Shown: in pieces, positions 28,189 to 36,271 of the stretch
How positions within the stretch are numbered: the stretch's first letter is position 1
Layout of the letters: each line of letters opens with the position of its first letter
Origin: CAVVIO01 sp963748095
GTDB lineage: Bacteria > Bacteroidota > Bacteroidia > Bacteroidales > UBA10428
Length of the DNA: 45,992 nucleotides
NCBI GenBank assembly: GCA_963748095.1
Contig: CAVVIO010000101.1
Coordinates: 1-45,992, forward strand
Reading direction: 5' to 3'
Program-made: the position numbers and the translations under genes
Notes under the pieces: generated by a model
What the model saw: the letters and a program-made list of their open reading frames with translations, nothing else
What the model was told of the DNA's origin: nothing
The model's database searches: none

Positions 28189-28568
28189 GATGATAATTGA
28201 TTTTTATTTTGCCTACTCGTTGGTTTTTCAGCTTCCACCGTTGATGATTATTTAGTTAAATTAGATTTTTTTCTGAATATGATTGCTTTATGTTATCATT
28301 TACTTCCTGGTACAATTAAGATTATTGAAATATCTGAACCCGGTTTTGTTAATCAATGTTTTTTAACAAAACACGTACCAAAAGGTTTATCATTGATCCT
28401 GGATGCTGAAGGTCATTATTCAGAATCATATCAGCAAGAAAAATCCGGGTTATGCTATCGTTTAACCGGAAAAGGTTTTACACGGGGTAGTAAGGAATAT
28501 CATTGGCCGGCCGGAAACAAATAGCAGAAGCTGGTTGTTATAGTTGGCAAACTAAACTAATTAAAGCA
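28189..28568. other. divergent intergenic region with an unconvincing small ORF
   Basis: 380 bases between the barrel gene and the HglS-like gene. An 81-codon frame at 28279-28524 (MIALCYHLLPG...) has no recognisable domain and no clear ribosome binding site, so I do not annotate it as a gene. No RNA structure stands out. Confidence 0.3.
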
Positions 28569-29495
28569 ATGAAAGTCACAAACCGGGAAATTACAAAGAA
28601 ACTGTTAGATGCACTTTGGGAACAGTATTTAAAAAGGGTTTCGTATGCAAAAACCTACAACGATCTGGTTTTACACAAGGGAGGAAAAGTTGTAAACGAC
28701 CACATTGCCTTCCGGACACTTAACACCTTTACCGGCAATCAGCCGCAGGGGATCGAAGCAATCCGGCAGATCTTAACCCATCTGGAATACAAACCCGCTG
28801 GAACCTATAAATTTCAACAGAAAAAACTGAATGCTATTCACTTTGAACATCCCGACCCGGAATTCCCGAAAATATTCGTCAGTCAGCTCGAAGTTTCCGA
28901 ATTCCCGGAAGAAGCACAGCACCTTATCAACGAAAGTGTAAAAGACACACCGGACCTTCTTTCAGCTTCAGTAAAGGAATTGTTGGCACAACTGGATAAA
29001 GAAGGAAGTCTTTCTGAAAATGATGCGGAAATCCTGGTGAAAGAATTGACCGGTTTCTTTGTCCGTCCGTGGAAGGCCCCTTTGAAAGAAACCGTTCTGA
29101 AACTGAATGACCTGTCGCAATATGCCGCCTGGACATTATTACACGGGAATTCGGTCAATCACTTCACAGCCTTTATTAATTACCAGGATGTGAAAGAATG
29201 GCCCGACCTGCCGTCAACCTGTGACGGATTAATTGCTGCCAGTGTTCCGATGAAAGATAGCATCGAAGGGCAAAAGGACAGTATTCTCCGGCAATCGTCC
29301 ACACAGGCAGTAAAAGAAAAGGTGGAAGTGATCAACGAAAAAGGAGAAGCCGAAACAATGATGTGGACATATGCCTATTACGAATTGGCGGAACGCGGCT
29401 ATATTGAAGAAAACGGCAAACGGAAATTATTCTCCGGATTCCTGGGTGAACAGGCCTCACAGCTTTTCGAGATGACGAGGACGAAGAATGATTGA
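28569..29495 (+). CDS. hglS: DUF1338 / HglS-family 2-oxoadipate dioxygenase (decarboxylating)
   Basis: 308 residues, the whole DUF1338 domain. HglS is a cytosolic Fe(II) enzyme that turns 2-oxoadipate plus O2 into (R)-2-hydroxyglutarate and CO2 in bacterial lysine catabolism. Signature residues: DHIAFRTL has His45 and Arg49 with the four-residue spacing of His70/Arg74 in the Pseudomonas enzyme; HGNSVNHFTAFI supplies the second His; MWTYAYYELAERG the Glu ligand. The ATG at 28569 is chosen because DUF1338 starts with the helix there and the earlier in-frame ATG lies in a poorly coding stretch. It lies 1.3 kb from the lysine gene cluster, with the barrel gene in between, and shares 2-oxoadipate as a likely substrate. 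Confidence 0.85.
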   Translation: MKVTNREITKKLLDALWEQYLKRVSYAKTYNDLVLHKGGKVVNDHIAFRTLNTFTGNQPQGIEAIRQILTHLEYKPAGTYKFQQKKLNAIHFEHPDPEFPKIFVSQLEVSEFPEEAQHLINESVKDTPDLLSASVKELLAQLDKEGSLSENDAEILVKELTGFFVRPWKAPLKETVLKLNDLSQYAAWTLLHGNSVNHFTAFINYQDVKEWPDLPSTCDGLIAASVPMKDSIEGQKDSILRQSSTQAVKEKVEVINEKGEAETMMWTYAYYELAERGYIEENGKRKLFSGFLGEQASQLFEMTRTKND

Positions 29496-29562
29496 TTCGT
29501 CAAGATTTTTCCTGTAATTATCTTTCAACTGGTAGTTATTTTATGTGTTGGCTTAAGGAAAC

Positions 29563-29606
29563 AGGGCTATAGAGAGCACAAGTTGCAAACTTGCGCTATG
29601 AGGGAC
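29563..29606. repeat. REP-like hairpin with CAAGTT-GCA-AACTTG core (copy 1)
   Basis: Contains GAGCACAAGTTGCAAACTTG followed by CGCTATGAGGG; the six-base arms CAAGTT and AACTTG pair around GCA. The same core recurs at 30411-30450 and 30822-30860, and degenerate relatives (GGCACAAGAC...CTTGCGC) at 32824-32860 and 41097-41130. Confidence 0.7.
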
Positions 29607-29648
29607 ACTACCACACCTACTTTAAAATTTACATATCGTAAGTAGTGC

Positions 29649-29993
29649 TTAAGTTTCCTTATTTATCAGTTTTTCAACTTCAATTTTTAATAAAGGAACA
29701 TGCTTTTGAATTATTGCCCAGATATTTTCATCCGAAATGTTATCATATGCATGAATTATTTGATTTCTTAATCCAACTATCTTTTTAGCATTTTCAATTG
29801 GAAAGTTTTCATCTTGCTTTAAAATCCGGTTGACAGCTTCTCCTATTATCCCTAAATCACGCTCAACTGCACGTTTCAATATAATATTAGAAGAATAGCG
29901 CTTAAAATCCTTTGGAATTTCTATAAAGTATGTTTCTATTTCGTCTATCGCTATTTTTATATCAAACAGCCACTTTAATATCCTCTCGTCCAT
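29649..29993 (-). CDS. hepT: HepT-like HEPN ribonuclease toxin (DUF86)
   Basis: About 114 residues from the ATG at 29993, which matches the family length better than 30017. It holds the HEPN RX4HXY active site (RNQIIHAY) and a typical EEIETYF-like helix start. HepT is an RNase that is kept inactive by AMPylation of that Tyr by its MntA partner. The gene overlaps the MntA-like gene by 32 bases. Confidence 0.85.
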   Translation of the reverse strand: MDERILKWLFDIKIAIDEIETYFIEIPKDFKRYSSNIILKRAVERDLGIIGEAVNRILKQDENFPIENAKKIVGLRNQIIHAYDNISDENIWAIIQKHVPLLKIEVEKLINKET

Positions 29994-30285
29994 ATAAATT
30001 GATTTTATCCCTATCAATCGACTTCTTTAAAATCGGGTTTCTTATAGCTTGCATTTCAACCAGGTCAATTTCCCGGGAAAATAGTGTTCCTAAATCAGAT
30101 TTAAAGTCAATATAATTATCAAAATAATCCAATGGTTCAACACCGGAAAACTTTACTAAAAAGTCAATATCACTTTCACTTGTAAATCTTTCCGACACAA
30201 TTGAACCGAACACATATAATTCGGCTACATGATATCGCTCACATAGCTTTTTAAGTTCGCTAATATGTTCTTGAATTATCTTCAT
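29962..30285 (-). CDS. mntA: MntA-like minimal nucleotidyltransferase antitoxin
   Basis: 107 residues with the nucleotidyltransferase GSX10DXD motif (GSIVSERFTSESDID) and a later acidic strand (REIDLVEM). MntA AMPylates HepT to neutralise it. It is the first gene of a two-gene operon with the HEPN toxin, the standard order for this type VII-like system. Confidence 0.85.
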   Translation of the reverse strand: MKIIQEHISELKKLCERYHVAELYVFGSIVSERFTSESDIDFLVKFSGVEPLDYFDNYIDFKSDLGTLFSREIDLVEMQAIRNPILKKSIDRDKINLYGREDIKVAV

Positions 30286-30517
30286 GATTCAAAGTTACAA
30301 AATAATCCACATTTTCAATTTCCTGGTTTAAGGCTAAATATTATGATTAGAGAGGAAAACAGGGCGATGGATAACAGAGTGTTCATTGATCCGTTGGAAA
30401 GACGGGACTTTAGAGAGCACAAGTTGCAAACTTGCGCTATGAGGGGGCCATCCAAAAAGTCTTAGCGAGACTTTGCGGATTCTCTGCGTTACTTTGCGTA
30501 ATAATTATAAGTAGCTG

Positions 30518-30772
30518 TTAAGCTGATTTTCGCAAAGAAATCGCAAAGCTACGCAAAGGGATTTCCAACCAGGTACGATCTGCCATTAAACCCGTTTCTG
30601 ATAATTTTATTTCAATCTCCTCAATATCTCCAAAATAACATTCTCGCCCACCGGTACATATTGTAACAAAATACACCCCGTCCCGGCCATAATCCCAATT
30701 CTTCAGCCGGGCCGATCCTGTCCGGTATTTATTTCTGAACCCGCCTGCCGGACGGGCAGGTTTATCTTTCAA
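30518..30772 (-). pseudogene. truncated RAYT (REP-associated tyrosine transposase) fragment 1
   Basis: The first 70 codons match the intact RAYT at 39429-40076 (SARLKNWDYG, YFVTICTGGRECYFGD). The reading then jumps after IPLRS to a REP-derived tail, so the HUH and Tyr catalytic parts are missing. A nine-residue in-frame insert (PARPAGGFR) after MKDK comes from a small palindrome. It is a remnant. Confidence 0.75.
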
Positions 30773-30928
30773 CTGATTGGTTATTTTATGTATTGTTTAA
30801 GGAAACAGGGCGACGAATGAGTAGAGAGCAAAAGTTGCAAACTTGCGCTATGAGGGGGCCATCCAAAAAGTCTTAGCGAGACTTTGCGGATTCTCTGCGT
30901 TACTTTGCGTAATAATAATAAGTAGCTG

Positions 30929-31162
30929 TTAAGCTGAGTTTCGCAAAGAAATCGCAAAGCTACGCAAAGGGATTTCCAACCATGTACGATCTGCCAATGC
31001 ACCCGTTTCTGATAATTTTATTTCAATCTCCTCAACACCTCCAAAATAACATTCCCTGCCCCTGGTACAAATTGTAACAAAATACAACCCATCCCACCCG
31101 TAATCCCAATTTTTCAGCCGGGCCGATCCTATTCGGTATTTATTTCTATATTTATCTTTCAA
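30929..31162 (-). pseudogene. truncated RAYT fragment 2
   Basis: A second copy of the same remnant, without the nine-residue insert (MKDKYRNKYRIGSARLKNWD). It is cut at the same place by the REP-like sequence, so the truncation predates the duplication. Confidence 0.75.
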
Positions 31163-31299
31163 TAGTTGGTAATTTTATGTATTATTAAATTAATTGGGTC
31201 TAACATCCGCGCAAATTCAATTTCATACTATTCCCAATTAAATAATCCATCTATCCAATTTTTAACTTATAGTCTCTTTTCCCCATCTTCCCCCCACCG

Positions 31300-31345
31300 T
31301 TCAAAGACTAAATGTAAAAGATATTCCCGTGAAAAGCAAATAAGA
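31300..31345 (+). repeat. dispersed repeat, copy A (CTAAATGTAAAAGATATTCC)
   Basis: Core ACTAAATGTAAAAGATATTC followed by CCGTGAAAAGCAAAT. Related copies: B 35285-35340, C 40935-41090, D 42187-42250, partial E 44783-44860, all plus strand, all between genes in this accessory part of the window. Confidence 0.6.
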
Positions 31346-31379
31346 TCGAAACCAGGCCCGGTTCTTTTCGCTGCTTGTA

Positions 31380-31850
31380 CCATTTTGTTTCTTCAATGAA
31401 TCGTTTTATTTGTTTTAGGTATTATTTTTCCCTGTCAATTAACAGTTTTACCTGTTTTAAGTATCGTTTTATCGTATCAATTTACTGTTTTATTAAATAT
31501 TTCTATGTTTTATACATTATATCTAATGTTTTATTATATTTTATAATGATTTATTCATTTTATATAATGTTTTATTAATTTAATTATTGTTTTACTATTT
31601 TAACATAATAATATATTGATTATATATTGTTTTATAAATTAATTTTATGTTTTATTAATCTTAGATTCTGATTTATTGATTTAATATTATGTATTATCAA
31701 TATAATTTACTGTTATATTAAATTTATTTACTGATTTATTAAAATTAATCATGTTATATATATTAAATATTATGTTTTATTAAATTTACATACTGTTTTA
31801 TTAATTTAATTTGTGTTTTACTAATTTAACATACTGTTTTGCCTGCTCAA
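31380..31850 (+). repeat. AT-rich array of about 22 degenerate TGTTTTATTAA units phased at 20-21 bp
   Basis: The G of the TGTTTTA-like unit falls at 31403, 31424 (degenerate), 31445, 31466, 31487, 31507, 31528, 31548, 31569, 31589, 31609 (degenerate), 31629, 31649, 31670, 31691, 31712, 31733, 31753, 31774, 31795, 31815 and 31836. Steps are 20 or 21, mean about 20.6, which is two helical turns. Because steps alternate and the units are degenerate, this is helical phasing and not a copied tandem repeat. No reading frame spans it. Curved DNA or a protein-binding array is the likely function. Confidence 0.85.
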
Positions 31851-32056
31851 TCTGCCATAAAATCATCTCCTTGCGCCACTATGTCTGGTACGGGCATTAT
31901 CTTAAACACCGGACACACTACTCTGGCTGCTTATTATCGTATTCTGTTATCCGTAATTGTCATTATGGTTAATAAACCAACCGTTGAAAGCATTCCACGG
32001 GTATCGCTGCACAATTTTTTAATTACTACTTCCGGTAACTGTTAAAAATTAACATT
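31851..32056. other. region between the phased array and the 213-residue gene
   Basis: About 200 bases, with balanced composition unlike the array. A short frame (31839-32045) has no recognisable domain. It should hold the promoter of the next gene. Confidence 0.3.
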
Positions 32057-32698
32057 ATGAATTTACATCAGATAAATTTTATGAACATGGCCGATACGGT
32101 CATTAGCCAACTGAACGCATCTGCTGCCATATGGAGCGATAAAAAGCCCATAGCAGAGGTTGTACTTAAGATAAAAGCCCAAAAGAGCGAACTCGAAAGC
32201 CTTGCTGTTAAACAGACTTCGGCTATCACAAAAGGGGCTACAATGACCCTGAAGGCAAAGCAGGCCGCTATGGTCAATCTGGCAATGCAGGTAATACAAA
32301 AGCTGCGGCCTTTTGCCACGGTAACCAATAACCAGGATCTGTTATCGCGGATCGATTACACGATCAGTGATTTTACCCATGGCAAACAGATCGATGCATT
32401 GAGCCGGTGTATGATTGTGCTGGAAACAGGCCGCCGGTATCAGGCCGAAATGGCCGGCTACGAACTGGGCCCGGAAGAGCTGGATGCATTGGAGGCTGCT
32501 ATAAACGAAGTAACCACGCTGTCGGGTAAACGCGATGGGATTATCGGTTTACGGAAAACGGCTACCGATAGTATAGCGGCGCTGATCGACCAGATACGCC
32601 ATCAGCTCGAATTGCTCGACGACCTGATTCCCGGGCTGGTAACCGACCACACTTTCGTGCAAACTTATAAAAACAATCGCCGGATTATTGACAGGTAA
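32057..32698 (+). CDS. helical protein of unknown function
   Basis: 213 residues, almost all helix: AVISQLN-type amphipathic stretches such as PIAEVVLKIKAQKSELESLAV, KQAAMVNLAMQVIQKLRPFATV, and ALIDQIRHQLELLDDLIPGL. No signal peptide or membrane segment. The codons are richer in G and C than those of neighbours, so transfer is possible. It resembles, from memory only, a group of helical Bacteroidota proteins of about 200 residues without known function. It begins about 200 bases after the phased array. Confidence 0.6.
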   Translation: MNLHQINFMNMADTVISQLNASAAIWSDKKPIAEVVLKIKAQKSELESLAVKQTSAITKGATMTLKAKQAAMVNLAMQVIQKLRPFATVTNNQDLLSRIDYTISDFTHGKQIDALSRCMIVLETGRRYQAEMAGYELGPEELDALEAAINEVTTLSGKRDGIIGLRKTATDSIAALIDQIRHQLELLDDLIPGLVTDHTFVQTYKNNRRIIDR

Positions 32699-32872
32699 AA
32701 CTGGCGCAATGTCAGGAATAAGTTGGAGGCAAAGCCAACCTGCTGCAGGCAGGCAAGCTGGAGTTTGCTAAATATCTGGATATTCATCAATATTTATATT
32801 TTGAAAGAAATCAAGTGTAGGTCTTTAGGGCACAAGACAGTACCTTGCGCTATGACAGGAGAGCTTTATTCT

Positions 32873-33550
32873 TCAGATCTGTTCTAATGCCTTCCTCAAT
32901 TTAGTTTTTACTAAAGGAATAATTGAGTTTGCTAAATTATAAACTTCAGTACTACCAATGTTTAATTTTCCACCTTCTAACTGGAAGTTATTCTTAGCAT
33001 TGACTGATGCGGTTTCAATAAAAATTGAAGGTCCTCTTGAATCAAATCCACCTTTTATAGTAGCATTAACCAATTGTTTCCATTCTGTGCATTTTTCGGA
33101 TTTTTCAAAATGTGGTTTCTCAGAATGCGAATGATAATATAACCAAACTTCAAAGCAAGGATTACTCTGAGCAAGATATCAGCCTAAAAGACCATCACAT
33201 TTTCTCTGGATACTTTGGATTTGAGGTTCTCTTGATTCATTTTTATCTTTGTCAATGTCTAAAACTATCCAAACTTCATCTCCATCAATAAAGTTATATT
33301 TAGGATTAGGGTTTTCATCTGACTTAATTATGCATCTCTTCGCAATATTCAACAACCGTAATGGCGAATTATCCTCATGGGGATGGAGTTCTACACTTCT
33401 ATATTTATTCTTGAATCAATTTCTCTGAAATATTCAAAATATTGATAGTTCTCTTTTTGCACCTTCACAGAAAATATATAGGCTTTTTGCTTCTCTGCTG
33501 GTGGAGCTGTCTTTCAAAAAGCCTATTTGTTAAAATCATAATCGTGCCAT
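32873..33550 (-). pseudogene. RloB/AbiLii-like protein, decayed
   Basis: Reading across several frames gives a RloB-like protein: MAR at 33550, FERQLHQQRSKKPIYIFCEG, NYQYFEYFREIDSRI, ELHPHEDNSPLRLLNIAKR, GDEVWIVLDIDKDKNESREP, SNPCFEVWLYYH, and the end FQLEGGKLNIGSTEVYNLA. There are at least three frameshifts (about 33535, 33455, 33390-33405) and an in-frame TGA at 33179-33181, so it is probably dead. RloB proteins have a TOPRIM-like nuclease fold and act with an ATPase in abortive phage defence. Confidence 0.7.
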
Positions 33551-33569
33551 TTTAAGTCTTCTAAATTCC

Positions 33570-34892
33570 CTAAAAAAGGAATTGAACCATATTACCATTA
33601 AGATAATCCTTTTCTATATCAATAGTTTTGTGTTCTTTGAAATCACTTAATGAATATAAATCAGTTGAACCATTAAAATCTTTTTCAGCAAACCAAATTT
33701 CATCTTGTCTAAATATTTCTTGGTCCAACAAATTAGATTCGTGTGTTGTGAATATCAATTGTCCACTTTTTGAATTTGGGTCAAATGAGAATTTTTGAAC
33801 GAATTCTTTAATAAGAAGAGGATGAATACTTCTTTCAATTTCATCAATAATAAACACCTTTTCAATAGAAATGACATTTTTAAAAGCAGGTACAAAATCT
33901 AATAATCTTACAGTTCCATCGGATTCTTCATCTAATCCAAAAAGCACTGATTGGTCTCTTTTACAAAAATGCTCAACTTTTAATGTTTTTACCCAAATTT
34001 TATTATCTTCTTTGACAAAAATCAATTCATCACCACGTCTACTTCTTAAACCTATCATTTTCTTAGGGGAATCTTCAACATCTTTTATCAAGTTATCAAA
34101 TTCGTTCTCATTATCTTCTCCGAAGAATTCCTTTGAATTCTTTTTTCTCAGAACCCAATGATGTAATGCCAATATTGAAAGAACACATTAAATCTTTTGC
34201 ATATTTTTTAAATTCATTATCAATATCAATTTTATGCGCTAAAGCTCTTGGTTTGGAATCAGGGGTAATAATTTGAAGTGTTTCAGAAAACCATTGATAA
34301 GCATTCTTTACTGTTTTTAAGAATTTATTATCTCTATTAGAAAGAAATTTTAATATAGGTTCATTAGGTTTAATAAATTCTTCTAACAAGACAGTCTTTA
34401 AAACCTGACTTTTTTCATCATTTTCAAAGTCATCAAGGAATGTAATATTAGTTTTCCTCATCAACAGTTTTTCTTTCAAAAATAAATTTATCATCTTTTT
34501 TCCCTAAACCAGAAAGATATAATTCTTCGGTCATTATTTTGTTTTCAGAAAGAACGATAGCATAATAGAATGGTATATTATCTTGAATAAATTCAATGGC
34601 AAAAATTTGTTCTTGGCTATCTGTAGAATTACTAAATTTAAACTGTGAATCTTTTAACCTAAATGGAATTTTCTCTCGAATGATAAATTTTTGAAATGAA
34701 TACAAGGATTTAATCAGATTTGATTTTCCAGCACCATTTGCACCATAAATAGAGGCGATTTTAAGTATACCAAAACCATCTATATCGATATTTATGATAT
34801 TGAAGGGTTTTTAATCTCTTATTGGGTATAGTTGTAAACTCTTTTCTTTCTCCGAAAGAGAACATATTTTCAATGACAAATCTAATCAACAT
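33570..34892 (-). pseudogene. AAA-type ATPase (AbiLi-like), frameshifted
   Basis: The gene starts at ATG 34892 (MLIRFVIENMFSFGERKEF), has Walker A GANGAGKS at about 34725, the middle region (FLDDFENDEKSQ, LMCSFNIGITSLG), Walker B VFIIDEIERSIHP and the TTHES switch near the C-terminus. About 430 residues fit AAA15-type defence ATPases. Breaks lie near 34800, 34450 and 34140. It is followed by the RloB-like gene, the order found in AbiL-like systems. Three breaks make it inactive as read. Confidence 0.75.
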
Positions 34893-34903
34893 GACGTTTG
34901 TTT

Positions 34904-34926
34904 TTTGCGTGAATATTTCACGCAAA
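34904..34926. promoter_or_regulatory. perfect 23-bp palindrome, operator of the ATPase/RloB operon
   Basis: Arms TTTGCGTGAA and TTCACGCAAA around TAT, 12 bases before the ATG at 34892. A half-site with nine matching bases (ATTCACGCAA, within GTGAATTATTCAC at 34980-34992) lies 71 bases away. The pair suggests repressor control. Confidence 0.6.
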
Positions 34927-35487
34927 TATATGGTAAATATAAATAAAAGCTGTTTTTTTGATAAAAAACAAATTGACCAGTGAATTATTCACGCAAGATT
35001 GAAAAGTATAGTCTCTTCAGTATGACGCCTATTCCCATAAACACAACTTGCTTGCTGCATGCAGGCCTGTCTAAAGCAGACAAGTTGCGTTTAACCTTAT
35101 TATAGCGTAACTGTTTCATCTTTGTAACTGTATGATTTAACCAATTTATTGTAATTTTCTGTATATCCGGTTATTTTTTTCACTTTGCTTAATTATCCAT
35201 TTGAGAAAGGTTTGTAAAAAGCTTTAAATCTATCCGCTTTCGGTTATAATGAAATTTTCCCTCAACTCCCAAATCCCGTTTGCGACCTAAATGTAAAAGA
35301 TATTCCGGTAAGAAACAAATTCGTAGAGGTTACAGTCAGGGCAAACGCATTTAAAGTTTTAAGATTTTTGCCCTGAAATCAAGTGTTGGCAGTTTGGGTA
35401 ATAAACTGGCGCAAGTTTCAGTTGCGGGGATGTAAGCTTGCCTTAGCCGAAGATGGGTTTTAGTGTGTTCTTAGATAGAGGCAGTGG
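34927..35487. other. intergenic region between the AbiL-like operon and the DUF5615 gene
   Basis: Holds the half-site, a palindromic stretch near 35050-35100 (TTGCTTGCTGCATGCAGGCC...), and dispersed-repeat copy B at 35285-35340. No convincing gene. Confidence 0.4.
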
Positions 35488-35844
35488 TTATTTTTCATGC
35501 CCGGTTATTTGTTGGTTATCCAGTTCTATCAAATCGTACAAATCAAATAACTCAACAATTGTCTCAAAATATTTATCAAATAAATCCATTAAAGATTTAT
35601 TAATAATGTTACCGGTTGTTACTAATAATAATTTTGCTGGTATACCTTGTATTATATGAGAATCAAGAAAATCTGAATCCTTTGTTATTACTGTCCTATT
35701 TTGATCACTTGCAATTTTTCTTATCTCACTATCTTTTGTCCTTTCCTTATCTGGCAAATCATCCGTATGGATTATATCGTAATTTTTTTCTTTTAACAAA
35801 GTTGCCAATTTATACGGCAAATTTGCATCTATCAGAAATTTCAT
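35488..35844 (-). CDS. DUF5615 PIN-like toxin
   Basis: 118 residues starting MKFLIDANLPYKLA with the PIN-type acidic residues (FLIDANLP, TKDSDF). DUF5615 proteins are VapC-like nucleases. The ATG overlaps the stop of the DUF433 gene as ATGA, so the pair is coupled. Confidence 0.85.
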   Translation of the reverse strand: MKFLIDANLPYKLATLLKEKNYDIIHTDDLPDKERTKDSEIRKIASDQNRTVITKDSDFLDSHIIQGIPAKLLLVTTGNIINKSLMDLFDKYFETIVELFDLYDLIELDNQQITGHEK

Positions 35845-36077
35845 GCGACAATTCTATGTACCGTTTTTACTTTCGATAATTGCGATGCAAATGCCAGACA
35901 AGCTTTTATATCCATGTGTTCTATTGCCGGGTAATCTTCTATAATATCATCTTCGGACATACCGGAAGACAGTAAATCCAGTATTAAATCTACAGTGTAC
36001 CTGGTATTACGAATAGCAGGCCTTCCATTACATATATCCGGATTTATGGTTATTCTGGATTTTAATTGCTTATCCAT
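35841..36077 (-). CDS. DUF433 antitoxin
   Basis: 78 residues from ATG 36077 (MDKQLKSRITINPDICNGRP). DUF433 motifs: RPAIRNTRYTVDLILDLL, SEDDIIEDYPAIEHMDI. It contains a wHTH-like fold and pairs with DUF5615 as a toxin-antitoxin operon. Upstream in-frame codons have a membrane-like composition unlike the family and are excluded. Confidence 0.85.
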   Translation of the reverse strand: MDKQLKSRITINPDICNGRPAIRNTRYTVDLILDLLSSGMSEDDIIEDYPAIEHMDIKACLAFASQLSKVKTVHRIVA

Positions 36078-36271
36078 ATTGAATTTTTTATCAAATATAC
36101 TAAAATTTTTGAAGCCAAATATCATTGCAATTACCCCAAACTGGACGAGCAAGAACCAAACAAAAAGCTGATGGAATAACAGCATTTCATTGAACAAAGC
36201 AATAAACCTCCATATTGGTAAGGCCTCTGCTAAACGGGAATCTGCAAAAACTGACTTCTTTTATTTGCCCA

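Larger units (their letters stand above)
30358..31180. repeat. tandem duplication, 411-bp spacing, of REP hairpin plus truncated RAYT
   Basis: Two imperfect copies begin at about 30411 and 30822 with the hairpin core and then share a long stretch (CCATCCAAAAAGTCTTAGC, CGCAAAGAAATCGCAAAGC and the RAYT 5' part). The first copy has an extra palindrome (CCTGCC-GGACG-GGCAGG, about 30745) inside its RAYT fragment. Confidence 0.8.

Noticed and set aside
28279..28524. Small protein gene before hglS
   Set aside because: No domain, no ribosome binding site, and it lies in a divergent promoter region.
29649..31200. A complete insertion sequence
   Set aside because: Only RAYT remnants and REP-like hairpins are present, without a transposase or inverted repeat pair of an IS.
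31380..31850. CRISPR array
   Set aside because: Units are degenerate, about 20 bp, with no unique spacers and no cas genes; the signal is helical phasing.
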